From: Phoronis ovalis
Taxonomy: Eukaryota; Phoronida; Phoronidae
Assembly: GCA_028565635.1 (NCBI GenBank)
Contig: JAOXYB010015899.1
Coordinates: 1-19,340, forward strand
Length of the DNA: 19,340 nucleotides
Direction of reading: 5' to 3'
The position numbers and the translations under genes are program-made. Below the pieces are notes generated by a model that was given only the letters and a program-made list of their open reading frames with translations, did not search any database and was not told the origin of the DNA. Shown here piece after piece: positions 9,321 through 18,797 of this stretch. Each line of letters opens with the position of its first letter. Positions within the stretch are counted from its first letter, which is position 1.

Positions 9321-9732
9321 CAGTAAGGTATCGAAAAAGTAGGCACTTTTTGTGATTTTTCGAGAAATAAAAAAAAACAAATATCCCAAGCAATAATTAT
9401 AATTTCAATTTGTGCGCTTGTAAGTTATTTTTCGATGACCTGGAATTTCGAAATAATTCAAGTAGTTTTAAATCAAGTAACTGCGGAATGTCTTGGGAGA
9501 AGACTTCTGAAGCCATTGTCAAGGTATATCAAAAGTTGGCACTTTAGCGTTTTGTTTTAATTTTACGCATTGCAAAGGCTAACTAGCACCCGTGCATATC
9601 GCGTGTTAATGATCTGCCCTATGCGTCTTATATCTATCATAACATTAGCGATAAATACTGTTTAAAACTTCTGATGTCAACCCATAAAGTGCCAACTTAT
9701 TCGATACTGCCAACTTTTTCGAGATCTTACTG
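9321..9732. mobile_element. MITE-like element with CAGTAAG... inverted ends
   Basis: The left end CAGTAAGGTATCGAAAAAGT (9321) is mirrored by the right end ACTTTTTCGAGATCTTACTG (to 9732). Related internal copies of AAAGTTGGCACTTT and AAGTGCCAAC occur inside. ACATA flanks both sides (9316-9320 and 9734-9738, one base offset), possibly a target-site duplication. No coding capacity. Confidence 0.75.
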
Positions 9733-9872
9733 CACATAAATCACTACTGTACACAGTTCATGAAAATTCCCCAAATTCGACACAAATACAAATAGGATAC
9801 CTTACACTGACAAATAAAATAGACATGAGAGTTTCTTATCCTTTTATAGTAATTGTTTAAAAAAAAGCCACG

Positions 9873-10502
9873 TTAGAAGTACCAGTCTTGTTGCATACGT
9901 TGTTGTTTGCGCCTCTGGGCATGATAATAATTAGGCGTTGGATAAGTATCAAGCATGGCAACGGGTTGATGTGAGCTGGGCGAATAGTAAACAGGGTTAT
10001 TGTGTTCACCTCCTTTCACCATATAAACACGATTTCGGGAATCATAATAGCGAGGAACAACAGGTCGAGAATTTGGTCTAGAAGCATATGCAGGCTGATG
10101 GTACGAGCGTGGCCGACTACGATGTGTCCCATTATTTCCTGCTAAATGTTTGTAGATATAGGGTTGCGACGAAGGATTCTCAAACCCTTGATTTGCTACA
10201 ACAGGCACATTCTGATTTCTCTTATTTACCTGTCTCATGTTTAGAAGTGTGAGAGAGTGGGAGATATTGAGGAGGATAGTTTTTGCCATTATCTAAATAA
10301 ACTGAATTAGAGTATTGCCCACCTTTTTTGCACCATCTCTTCTTTGCACAAGGGCAACAGCAACATTGACAATAACCATACGCAAATAATAGAAGTGTGG
10401 TCAGTAATCCCAGTAATACCCCAATAGATACTCCAAGCCCTAGACCTATACATAGTCCTAAATCTTGTCCTGAACAATCCACTGGAGGTGAAACAGGTTT
10501 TT
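9873..10502 (-). CDS. membrane exon: TM helix, Cys cluster, Tyr-rich tail (frame-disrupted)
   Basis: Acceptor CTTCTATTTTCAG; the first two bases complete a phase-1 codon (G|AA, Glu). The first frame encodes KPVSPPVDCSGQ, then a 28-residue hydrophobic helix (exon residues 15-42) with Gly at 16, 20, 24, 28 and 32 (GxxxG ladder). CQCCCCPCAKKRWCKK follows; the positive-inside rule places this side in the cytoplasm. Then come NSVYLDN and a PPQY motif (PPxY, WW-domain type). This frame stops at about 10231. The frame one base on is open from about 10295 to the stop at 9873 and is Tyr/Pro/Arg/Gln-rich (PYIYKH, PRYYDSRNRVYMVK, NPVYYSP, QQRMQQDWYF). Such length is unlikely by chance, so I treat both as coding, separated by an indel or a splice event. 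The layout recalls small Cys/Tyr-rich, PPxY-bearing adaptors (WBP1/VOPP1, CYYR1, Shisa types), but homology is not shown. Confidence 0.8.
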
Positions 10503-10802
10503 CTGAAAATAGAAGATTAACTGTATATTTAGACATATCTGGTTTTTAAACAAAATTTAGATGTATCCAGTATATTTAGCAGTCTTCTCATATTAGCTGC
10601 AAACAAAACAAGACAAATTGGTGCTATTATGCCCATTCAGAAAAAAATCAAAATAAATAAACGATTGTTGGGATTTATATAATCCATTCAGTAATTTTCG
10701 TTCTGTAATGGAAACGCACTACTAAAAAATGTTTGGTTTCTCTACTGCACAACAGCACACAGCGTATTTCAACAATCACATATTGCTAAATAAACGAGTC
10801 AT

Positions 10803-10822
10803 CATGTCATGTCATGTCATGT
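10803..10822. repeat. (ATGTC)4 short tandem repeat
   Basis: Four head-to-tail copies of a 5-bp unit, ending just at the left edge of the 10827-11012 inverted-repeat element. Confidence 0.8.
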
Positions 10823-10826
10823 TTAG

Positions 10827-11012
10827 GGCTGCCTATCATCCATCGATTATCACGTACAATCGTTTTTTATTCACCTATATCGTTTTTCACGGACCTGATT
10901 TGTGGACACGCACGACCAGTTCGTCTAAAAACAACAATTTACAAGAAACACTAACCAAGTTCGTTTAAAAATCACTTTAATTTGAAATTGTATATGGATG
11001 TTAGGCAGCCCC
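10827..11012. mobile_element. small MITE-like inverted-repeat element (186 bp)
   Basis: GGGCTGCCTATCATCCAT near the left end is the inverted counterpart of TATGGATGTTAGGCAGCCCC at the right end, giving arms of about 20 bp with few mismatches. No coding capacity. The short length and imperfect arms make classification tentative. Confidence 0.6.
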
Positions 11013-11199
11013 GATGTTGTATGAGAAAATATATAGCAAATTTGAAGGATTCATTGTAACGATTACCGCAACAATTACAAAACTACGCTTATGCAAAAAT
11101 AGAATAGTTTCATAAAAAAAGCATGTTAATCCACAACAATGCTTTACAAGTACTTATTTGTAAAATTAGTTATTTTAAAAGGTAAAATTCTTATTTTAC

Positions 11200-11247
11200 C
11201 TCGTACGGTACTTGTTGTTTGAACTGACGATCGACATGTCTCAACAG
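11200..11247 (-). CDS. 48-bp symmetric stalk exon
   Basis: Acceptor CTATTTTCCATAG, donor CGTACGAG|GTAAAA; starts and ends in phase 1. It encodes (Ala)VETCRSSVQTTSTVR, Ser/Thr-rich with one Cys, placed just before the membrane exon. Its phase fits both neighbours (G|CT, G|AA), so inclusion or skipping keeps the reading frame. Support is from splice signals, phase and composition; length alone proves nothing. Confidence 0.5.
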
Positions 11248-11977
11248 CTATGGAAAATAGATATACACTGTACATAAACACTATACATATTTGGTAATAA
11301 ACAATTTTGAATATTCCTTGGGGATTAGTTCGTACATTTATATCAATTACTACTAATCGAATCTACTGCTGATCTATAATTGAAGTGTGCCATTACAAGA
11401 ACAGTAAAATACACTTTTATATTCCTAAGACTGTTTAAATGACAGTGTACACCTTCGTGAGAATAGACGGCAAAAGGTGTATGCACAGAAAAGTAGGATG
11501 CATTTTGTACAATGCAATCTGCACGTGTTATTTACTCAACACTCGGTGTTACGAAATAAGTTATACTCAGCAATGCCTTATTATTAAAAAAATAGTTCGG
11601 TAAAGCAAATTATGTGCAACAAAGTGAAATTTAAAGTATATGATCCTTTGCAAACTTTTACATGTAACTTAATTAGGTAAACTGTACAGCATATATATAT
11701 CGTGAATTTCACACAGGCGTGTAAGCGTTTATAGGGAAGGTAATAAAGTTGTTCAGGTAGGACATTGAAATGGTTTTGAGTGAAATTTTTAAAGCATTTT
11801 AACAATTCTAGAAGTTGCCAGAAAAATCAATTCCTCATCGTAGTAGGCATAGGAAGAACTGTTAATAAAACCAGGTCCTTGAAAAGCAGTACTTAGTTCA
11901 AGATAAGAACAAAGTCAAAAAAATGTGTGATTGCTGTTTTACTACTAAGCACAAGAATTTAACAACATTTGAAGCAC
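11248..11977 (-). other. intron (730 bp)
   Basis: Intron between the donor at 11977 (CCCCAG|GTGCTT) and the acceptor TTTTCCATAG at 11248. No exon or clear repeat was seen inside, apart from a short TA run near 11692-11700. Confidence 0.5.
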
Positions 11978-12016
11978 CTGGGGTGTTTGGATTCTCTGTT
12001 GTAATTTCTTCGTTTC
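11978..12016 (-). CDS. 39-bp symmetric stalk exon
   Basis: Acceptor TTGATTTACATATAG, donor CCCCAG|GTGC; starts and ends in phase 1. It encodes (Gly)NEEITTENPNTP, acidic and Thr/Pro-rich, matching the stalk style of the larger exons to its right. The donor is weak after position +2. A plus-strand frame covering it (11923-12213) is open, but has no recognisable domain and is taken as a shadow. Confidence 0.48.
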
Positions 12017-12680
12017 CTATATGTAAATCAATTATAAATTTTAGTGCAAAATTAGACGGAACTCCAACCACGGTATGCGTTACGTATAACGTCACCGTTA
12101 CCTGTTTATCTCATACTTACAAGGCTTCGCTTACTTCAAGACATATTTTGCATTGTACATGTCCTATACTGAGAACCAATTTTAAAACAGAAAATGGAAA
12201 GGTTAAGTTTTGAAAACAAAATATCTGCTATGCTGTTTGAACAAAAAGTTTATTATAAATAATCAAACAGCGCCTTATCAAGCAAACCACTGTTTGCTCT
12301 ACATCTGAAGTTTATGATTTTTAAACTATTTTAAGTATTTCTTATTTTAAAAGAGGATTATGTCGTTGTTTGTACTGCATTTGTCATATGCTCATAGTAT
12401 AACGCTGTTTTTTATTGAAACAGCAGCGCTTACTCTTGTTTTATTATTTCGATCTCTTAACCATAGTTCTAAACGTTTCCATTTTTGTATCAATGGCGCA
12501 CACAAACTAAACAGTGAAATAACAATTTGTTTATAGCAGGAAATTGATAGCGGTGCTTTTCTGTGGCTAAGCGATTACACTCAAGCTTCACATTCATCCA
12601 CATAGCGATTGTGTTTAGGCAAAAGCCAATATACTGCTTAGTACATATATAAGACAGAAAACAAACATAATTGATAGTAC
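12017..12680 (-). other. intron (664 bp)
   Basis: Intron between donor CAAG|GTACTA (12680) and acceptor ACATATAG (12017). I see no further exon or repeat. Confidence 0.5.
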
Positions 12681-12941
12681 CTTGCCCATCTGTAGCATTT
12701 GTAGATAAGGTTGAGCTATTTGTTGTCAACTGATTAGTTGCTGTGCTGAAGTAATTTGTTTGAGCTATTGTGAAAACCTCACTGCCTGTCGTGGTACCAC
12801 CCGTGCTAGTCAATTCAACAGAAACAGTGCCACCTGTGACGGAGGTTAGTGTGGAAACATTAGAATTTGTGTCGTTGACGTTGACTGCAGAAGTTGAGCT
12901 CTGTAAGCTAGTACTGGTATCGCCAGTTGACGTAAAGAAAC
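12681..12941 (-). CDS. 261-bp symmetric stalk exon, Ser/Thr-rich
   Basis: Acceptor TTATCATAG, donor GGGCAAG|GTACTA; starts and ends in phase 1. It encodes 87 residues with no stop, dominated by Thr, Ser, Asn, Val and Gly (GDTSTSLQSSTSAVN, LTSTGGTTTGSE, NQLTTNSSTLSTNATDGQ). N-glycosylation sequons NDT, NVS, NSS and NAT are present, and many Ser/Thr could carry O-glycans. There is no Cys and no hydrophobic helix, so it reads as an extracellular mucin-like stalk. The overlapping plus-strand frame is its Val/Glu-rich complement and is not a gene. Confidence 0.72.
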
Positions 12942-13758
12942 CTATGATAAATCATTAAAAGCACCTGGAATCATGAATTACGTCTTGTGAAAGTGATGAA
13001 CATTATTACCTTGATATATAGGATTTATGTTTAAATACGAATAGCAAGGAAACATTAACTGATTCATTTCGTTTAGCTATGTAGCCTTACAGAACTTGAA
13101 ACGTCTGATGTCAGTTAATATAGAAAGTGTAACGCAAAAGCTAAGTGTAAAGGAAAGACAAAACAGATACAGTTGGAAGCAGACGTTAGAAACATTAACT
13201 TAGTAGTATGCAATATCACCATTCACAAATTAATGAAGAATAAAGATTAAGTCTTCAATCAGTGTTCAGAATAAAGTATATAGTTTCGAAATGCAACACG
13301 CCATGTTGTTCCTTTCGTTTGCCTTTATTTTTGCCAACAATGTTTGAAATCCACATTAAGAAAAGAATAAATATACTTTTCTATGCAACAGAGGAAAATC
13401 TAAACATGCAACACATATTCATATAACTATTCTGCTTCTAAACGTTTGTGTTCCTGTTCAGGTTTGCTGTAGAAGTAGTATGCCTATCCACAGGCATTTA
13501 TACTTGGACGTCGGTACTTGCAGTTACAACGTAGATGTACTCAGCAGGTGTGTTAATGTTAAAATGAGTTCAAAACATTAGTTTCAGTGAGATAACTATT
13601 GGTCGACAGAAGCATGCTATCGCATATGAAGAGACCAGAGTAGATCCTTGTGTGTTATGAAAAGGGAAGTTAATTGATGCAAAATATCTCTAAGCAAATA
13701 AAGGGGAAATGGTAAAACTTAAAAGATAGCTTTGTACAACTGTTGAAGCATTTTATAC
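12942..13758 (-). other. intron (817 bp)
   Basis: Intron between donor GGGAG|GTATAA (13758) and acceptor TTATCATAG (12942). No supportable exon or repeat was found. Confidence 0.55.
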
Positions 13759-13895
13759 CTCCCGTTGTAACACTGGTAGTTAGTTCCTCGGATGTTGTGG
13801 GAGACTCTGTAGTTGTAGTTGTTGGTGCTCAGTGGAAGTGGTTGTAGGAGATTCCGTACTTGTAGTAGTTGGCGGTTCAACTGTTGTAGTAGAAA
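13759..13895 (-). CDS. 137-bp stalk exon, Thr/Pro/Glu-rich, 1 nt short of frame
   Basis: Acceptor TTTCAACATTAAG, donor GGGAG|GTATAA. Read from the phase-1 start it gives STTTVEPPTTT then STESPTTTSTE, then runs into a stop. Moving by one base after GAG restores PTTTTTESPTTSEELTTSV and TTGG, which ends in phase 1 as the next exon needs. Its length is 137 bp where 138 would be symmetric, so one base appears missing near 13832-13838. The STESPTT/TTESPTT motif recurs on both sides of the break, so both halves were once one frame. It is a mucin-like stalk segment. Confidence 0.68.
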
Positions 13896-14091
13896 CTTAA
13901 TGTTGAAAGAAAAGGGAAAAAAATAACTACCGTTACATGCATGTGGATTTCCTTTAGTTACCAAGTGTATGTCTTAGAGCCACTAACAGTGAGTCTGTAA
14001 CTAAAACGCAAATTGATAAAACACAGATTATCTCTAAAATTATATGGATCTAATCTTCCGTAAATTATAGAAAAGCGCACGTGCAAGAAAT
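13896..14091 (-). other. upstream intronic sequence
   Basis: No exon was found. The signal-peptide exon expected for this membrane protein was not found here or elsewhere to the right. Confidence 0.4.
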
Positions 14092-14674
14092 CTTCCGTGT
14101 CACCCTGAAAATCGTATGTTACTTTAACGGTTTTAGTGTAAAGGATATTGAAATATTTTTTATCAGCGTGACCGATACATTACCTAACAGATTACAGCTC
14201 ATAGTTGAATGGATGTGTTCACAGGCGAACATAATTAATAATATGATATCGAAAGAATAACTGGGAAGAATAACTTTGAAGGATTTATAGAAACATAGTC
14301 TACATTCACCAACTTGTTGAATTAACTATGGTTAAGAGCTTCAAATAATTTAGTAAACTTGAAATTACACAAATATTTTAAAATAGTGTACTGTATAATA
14401 TGAAATATAATGCGATGAAATAAAAAAGACAGATAGGTAAAGTTCATATTCAAATGAGCAGAGTGATCCAATTGTGCTCGCTCGCGTCGAGTATTTTCAA
14501 ATGCGTATTGTAAACAATGGAGAATTATAATGGTGATTTGTGAAATAACTTTCCTAAAAAATGACACATTCTAAAATTATGAAATTTTGAATTCTGTTAG
14601 ATATTATATGCTGATAATAAATGTTTCCATTAAAATGTTAAAACAACACACGATTTTCAGGATGACTCGGGAGA
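14092..14674. mobile_element. TIR element, family F1, copy B (583 bp)
   Basis: The left end CACCCTGAAAATCGTATGTT (from about 14092) and right end ACACGATTTTCAGGATGACT (to about 14674) are inverted complements over about 43 bp with several mismatches. Interior segments such as GCGTATTGTAAACAATGGAG near 14503 correspond to GCTTATTGTCAGCAATGCAG near 7023 in copy A. No transposase frame is visible; the small minus-strand frame inside is a shadow. Confidence 0.75.
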
Positions 14675-14924
14675 GAGAGATATTCTGTAATAACATGTTA
14701 TATTACACACAGTTATAATTGACATTTTTAGTGTTTGCATGTTACAAAGTAACGCTATCCTACAATACAGCTCACGTCCGCGAACATTCACGAGCAAATA
14801 AGAATATTGGATTACCACTATCATGTGGCATAAAAAAATTGAATTTTAAGGGTTTTTTACTTTTAATGGATAGATATATATGGAAAAAACCATGCATGCA
14901 AAATATTTCTGTCACAATGCTGCT

Positions 14925-14950
14925 CTATTGGTTGCCATGGTTACCAATAG
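14925..14950. repeat. 26-bp near-perfect palindrome
   Basis: CTATTGGTTGCCA faces TGGTTACCAATAG with 11 of 13 positions pairing. The centre CCATGG is fully symmetric. It may be a protein-binding site or a remnant of a small inverted-repeat element; no further context. Confidence 0.65.
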
Positions 14951-16245
14951 AGGGGTGGTCAGAATAAGGAAAAACATCAACTTTTTTGTACCTATAAATT
15001 CACAATAAAAATACACGCCATCACTAAAATGACATTAACTACATGTCCTATGTAACACAATAAATATTGTCAATTCGAAGCATATGTCTCCCAATTTTTT
15101 AGATTAAAACAATAGGAATAATAACAAAACATATTAGGACATTTTGGGACATGACCCTTTTTACTTAATATTTTGAACACTGCTCTCCTAACATATTTTT
15201 CTTTATTAAAAATTATTTGTACATAGTTACAAGTAAAGGAATTTAAATTTTTCAGTAATTATGATTACATTATAATATATATTAAATAAGGTGCAGGACA
15301 TGCCCTGGACAGAACATTTCAGACAGTGTGTCCAACAGGTATTTTCACTCAAAGTTACAAGTATTTAGCAAGTTGTACATGTTATATTTTGTAAAAGATA
15401 TCAAAAACAATTTATAGAATAATACTAAAAGAGATTGTTTGAAATTAAAGCAAAAAGTCAACCTCATGATTTAGTATATATTTTTTCAATTTTTGTTGCA
15501 ATTCAAAACTATAATACTTCCAGAGCATCCGAAGGTGGGGTGTATATAGTTTTTGTTTATAACTAAGCTGATGCATATTTATCCCACCAAGTATCTGCCT
15601 TGAAGTGGTAGCAATTTTCAAAAAGTTCATATTCCTCAAAGTTTATTTTGTTTATTGTTACTAGCTAGTAAACTAGCAGATGTTACAAAATGTTTAACAT
15701 TATCCAGGAGAATAGTCGTTGTAGTCTGAAATTATTTGTTATAAATTTTATTCACCATCTATAATTTACTTTGTATTTGGAAGATGAAAGATTTTATGTA
15801 CTTGCTATATACTGTAATCCATATTTGGATGCCCATATATGGATATAATCCCTTTTCTCATATGGGAATATGTCCTGACACGTCCTAAACTAGCTTGTTG
15901 TTTTATTCTTAGCAGATTAAATATTTTTAAAGAGAGTAACACATTATCATAATGAATGTATTCAAGAAGAATAAAAGTTTTTATCAAAACTGCACTTACA
16001 ATTTTTTCACAACCTAAACTTTTGTAAATAAAATAGGGTATTCCTGACATTGCAAAATTGATTTGCTAATTAATGAAGGCAATTAGAGTTTTTTCTAAGA
16101 AAATGTATTTCCTTTAATTAGTAGTACTGTGCACTTGATGTGATCAAAGCTTAATTTTATAAAATGTACATTGGTGATGATTTATGCAAAATTAAAAGTC
16201 CTGAAAATCTGTACCTTTTTTACAAAAAGCACTTAAAGCACTCAA

Positions 16246-16366
16246 TAGCTCCTTTTCCCTTGTTGAATAAGGAAAAAGAAAATATTACCTTTTCCTTATT
16301 CAATAAGGAAAAGGGAAAAAGGAACCGACTTAGTTGTAATGCTATTTTTCCTCATTCGATTGAGGA
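16246..16366. repeat. cluster of foldback palindromes
   Basis: Three inverted repeats lie close together: CCTTTTCCCTTGTTGAATAA plus GGAAAAAG (16250-16277), a 27-nt palindrome with 13-bp arms CCTTTTCCTTATT (16288-16314), and TCCTCATTCGATTGAGGA (16349-16366). The first two also pair with each other over a longer distance. The core TTCCTTATT.AATAAGGAA is shared with 3614-3646. A plus-strand frame crosses the cluster, but its NKEK repeats come from the palindromes and are not evidence of a protein. Confidence 0.75.
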
Positions 16367-17115
16367 TTTCAAGAAAGGAGAACCCAAATTTTGGGTGAGA
16401 ATCATCAAGATAGGCTGCCAAAATATTACGTTAGTACCTAAATACTTGCATAATAACAAGCTGTAATTATAAAGTTCAAATGTCAAAAATGTACATTACT
16501 AAATCAAAATAGAAGGCTTTTGTAATCCTTATAAATTTAACATTTATTGAAATACAAGCCTTGTTTAAAAATATAAGTACTTCCTCAAATACAAGTGACT
16601 GAGCAGAAACAAAAGCTTAATATTAATTATCCAGCTATTTCCCCCAAGTTCACAATAATTTACATTTCCACATTGAAACTTATCAGTGAATTGAAAAAAA
16701 ATTAAATTACCTTATTAATTAAAATAAAATCTTTCTGTTGGATATAACTCCATTATTTTAAATACCATATTTATCCATAACAGAAGCCAAGTCATGAATA
16801 TAACCAAAAATGTTCTGTTATGAATACTCTTAACATTTACTTTTATAGTGATCATGTTGTAAAGAGATGAATTGACATTTCCTGACTGATGTCCAAGGAA
16901 AATCCCTTGAAATAATATACTTCTAATGTACACTATAAAAGAAACTATAAGCTTATAATATAAACCACATGGCAGTCCTACTGAAAGGCAAGGATTTATT
17001 TAATATACAACTTAATATTACACATGCCATGAAAACCATAAAAATGCTCACAATATTTATCATCTCGTAATATATTCAAATATATATTTAATTCAAAAAT
17101 ACAATCACAAATGAA

Positions 17116-17680
17116 AACTAGATAGCCTTTTAGCAAAGCTAGGGTTGCTCATATTGGCTTTTATGAACGTTAAATGATCTCCAAATTACCTTTCAACATC
17201 ATTTCTAGAATTTTGACCTTTGACTGCTAAATGACCTTTTGACCCAAGGTCAGCAATGGCCTACCCTGGGGATGTTAAACCTCAACTATCATGCCCTTAA
17301 CTACAACAGACTTCGAGATATGGCTTAGTGAATTTTGGACGATCAATAAATTAATTGAAAAAATGCCCAAAAAAATAAATACCTTTTAGTACCGAAATCT
17401 TCTCAAACATCTAAAATACTTCATTGTAACTGAATACAATCATTTTAGAACATTTTAAATTTTTTTCAAAATTTGACCTTTGACCTCCAAATGATCTTTT
17501 GACCTCAAGGTCAACAATGGCCTACCCAGGGATGTCATACATCAAGTATCAAGTTCCTAGCTATAACCGTCTTCGAGATATAGCTTGCTGAAAATTGAAA
17601 GAAAAAGAAGAACGAAATCATACAAAACCAATAGGCTTGCTCCCTTATAGGAGCTCCCTTATAGGAGCAACCCTAATTAT
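17116..17680. repeat. dispersed repeat family F2, copy 1
   Basis: It starts AACTAGATAGCCTTTTAGCA and shares long stretches with copy 2 at 18798 onward. Internally it has two related units (about 17209 and 17467, period about 258 bp) built on TTTGACCTTTGACCTCCAAA and CAATGGCCTACCC. GGGTTGCTC near the left (17142-17150) and GAGCAACCC near the right (17665-17673) form a short inverted repeat, each side bordered by TA, which would suit a Tc1/mariner-type element. Shared sequence extends left of that, so the true ends are uncertain. Confidence 0.75.
17474..17513. promoter_or_regulatory. AGGTCA-type nuclear receptor motifs within repeat F2
   Basis: TGACCTTTGACCT (17474-17486) is the exact reverse complement of AGGTCAAAGGTCA, a perfect DR1. 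TCAAGGTCA (17505-17513) equals the extended monomer half-site bound by ERR/NR5A-type receptors. Weaker versions lie at 17214-17224 and 17244-17252. Sequence match only; function is inference. Confidence 0.4.
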
Positions 17681-18697
17681 ATTACTATTATTTACCTTTT
17701 GGTTCAATATTCTTATTTATAAAATTTCAATTTCCTTGACCACTTAATATTAGCTGCAGCACTATGCATCACGTACTATTAGTTTATACAAAATTGCTCT
17801 TGTTTATACACAAAAATATAGCCACTTGAAAGGCGGTAAAAGCTCAATTTAAGTAATAGTTTTGCTATTAGTATAGGCAGCAAAAATGAATTACCTTTAT
17901 TTGTGTCACGTTTGGAAATTTCTTTTGAAAAATTTTAAACTTGGCACATTTATTTCTGTTCACCCTGTTGTTTTGGTAGGGATACATAGTACAAATAAAT
18001 ATGTAACCATACACAACATTAAATCGTTGGAGTACTTACAGTTTCTGAGAAATGGACTTAAAAGGTCAACCAGTGTTACAGAAGTATGGATAGAACAGGT
18101 GCTATATTCCATGCTCATAGAGCAAGTGGATAAAAAGCACTTCTAAAATACATATTATATATATTTCTTGTCGAATAAAACGTTTGTTTAGGGTAAAGAA
18201 AGAATAAAAACTTCATGATGAATAAAACCAATTATAGTACATTGAACTTCAAAAAGAGGTCTACTCAGTTTTGCAGACAGTCACCCATCACACTTGAAGT
18301 AGTTTCCTTAAGTTTGAAAGCAATCTCTATGTATTAGAGTTTTTCATGATCTGCCCAAAAACAGCTTGACAAGTGAAGGAAAATGTTGAAATCCACTTTT
18401 CAAGATTATTCTAAAAGAAAGTATTATATAGGACAATGATGATGATGATGACAACAAAGTAGATCCTACAACTACATCCTACATCCCATGTGTGATGAGC
18501 ACAAAAATACAGTGTTAACATTTAAACAGTGCACTTGTCAAATAGATTTTATTCACAATACATGGATATGATATACAGTTCTTGGCTATTTGCATTTAGC
18601 AACATAGTTGTTTAATTACATGCATGTTGAAACTTTTAAAAAGTTTCTATTTTATGGGATTATATAACTAAATTGTAAGCATTCTTTAGATTAATAA

Positions 18698-18698
<1 letters not shown>
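17681..18698. other. non-coding region between repeat copies
   Basis: The only frame of note is 86 codons on the plus strand (17886-18146), with no recognisable domain. Also present is a short (GAT)n/(ATG)n run near 18437-18451. No splice-supported exon seen. Confidence 0.5.

Positions 18699-18732
<34 letters not shown>
18699..18732. repeat. (AC)17 microsatellite
   Basis: Uninterrupted AC dinucleotide run. The minus-strand frame through it gives a VC repeat, which is not evidence of a protein. Confidence 0.95.
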
Positions 18733-18734
<2 letters not shown>

Positions 18735-18797
18735 GAAACTGATGCGCAACGTTACAAGCTTTAAAGCAAGTGATGTCACTAAACTTGACTCTATATG

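Larger units (their letters stand above)
10503..11199 (-). other. intron (697 bp)
   Basis: Intron between donor CGAG|GTAAAATAAG (11199) and acceptor TTCTATTTTCAG (10503). It contains a short tandem repeat of ATGTC at 10803-10822 and the small inverted-repeat element at 10827-11012. The small plus-strand frame across it is not supported as a gene. Confidence 0.55.
14675..17115. other. non-coding region with palindromes
   Basis: AT-rich. Small frames on both strands (for example 15445-15639 minus, 15805-16050 minus, 16164-16466 plus, 16715-16933 minus) have no recognisable domains or splice context. It holds a 26-bp near-palindrome at 14925-14950 and a foldback cluster at 16246-16366. Confidence 0.5.

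Noticed and set aside
11923-12213. 96-codon plus-strand frame with several Cys
   Set aside because: It overlaps the minus-strand mini-exon, has no recognisable domain, and no plus-strand splice partners were found.
14719-14967. 82-codon plus-strand frame
   Set aside because: AT-rich and crosses the 26-bp palindrome; no domain.
16164-16466. 100-codon plus-strand frame with repeated NKEK
   Set aside because: The repeat arises from DNA palindromes shared with an intron, so the apparent protein repeat is not evidence of coding.
16715-16933. Possible signal peptide (MTWLLLWINMVF) as first exon of the stalk gene
   Set aside because: No phase-1 donor follows the hydrophobic segment and the distance to the next exon is about 3 kb without support.
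17886-18146. 86-codon plus-strand frame
   Set aside because: No domain, no splice context, and it lies between repeat copies; chance is the simpler explanation.
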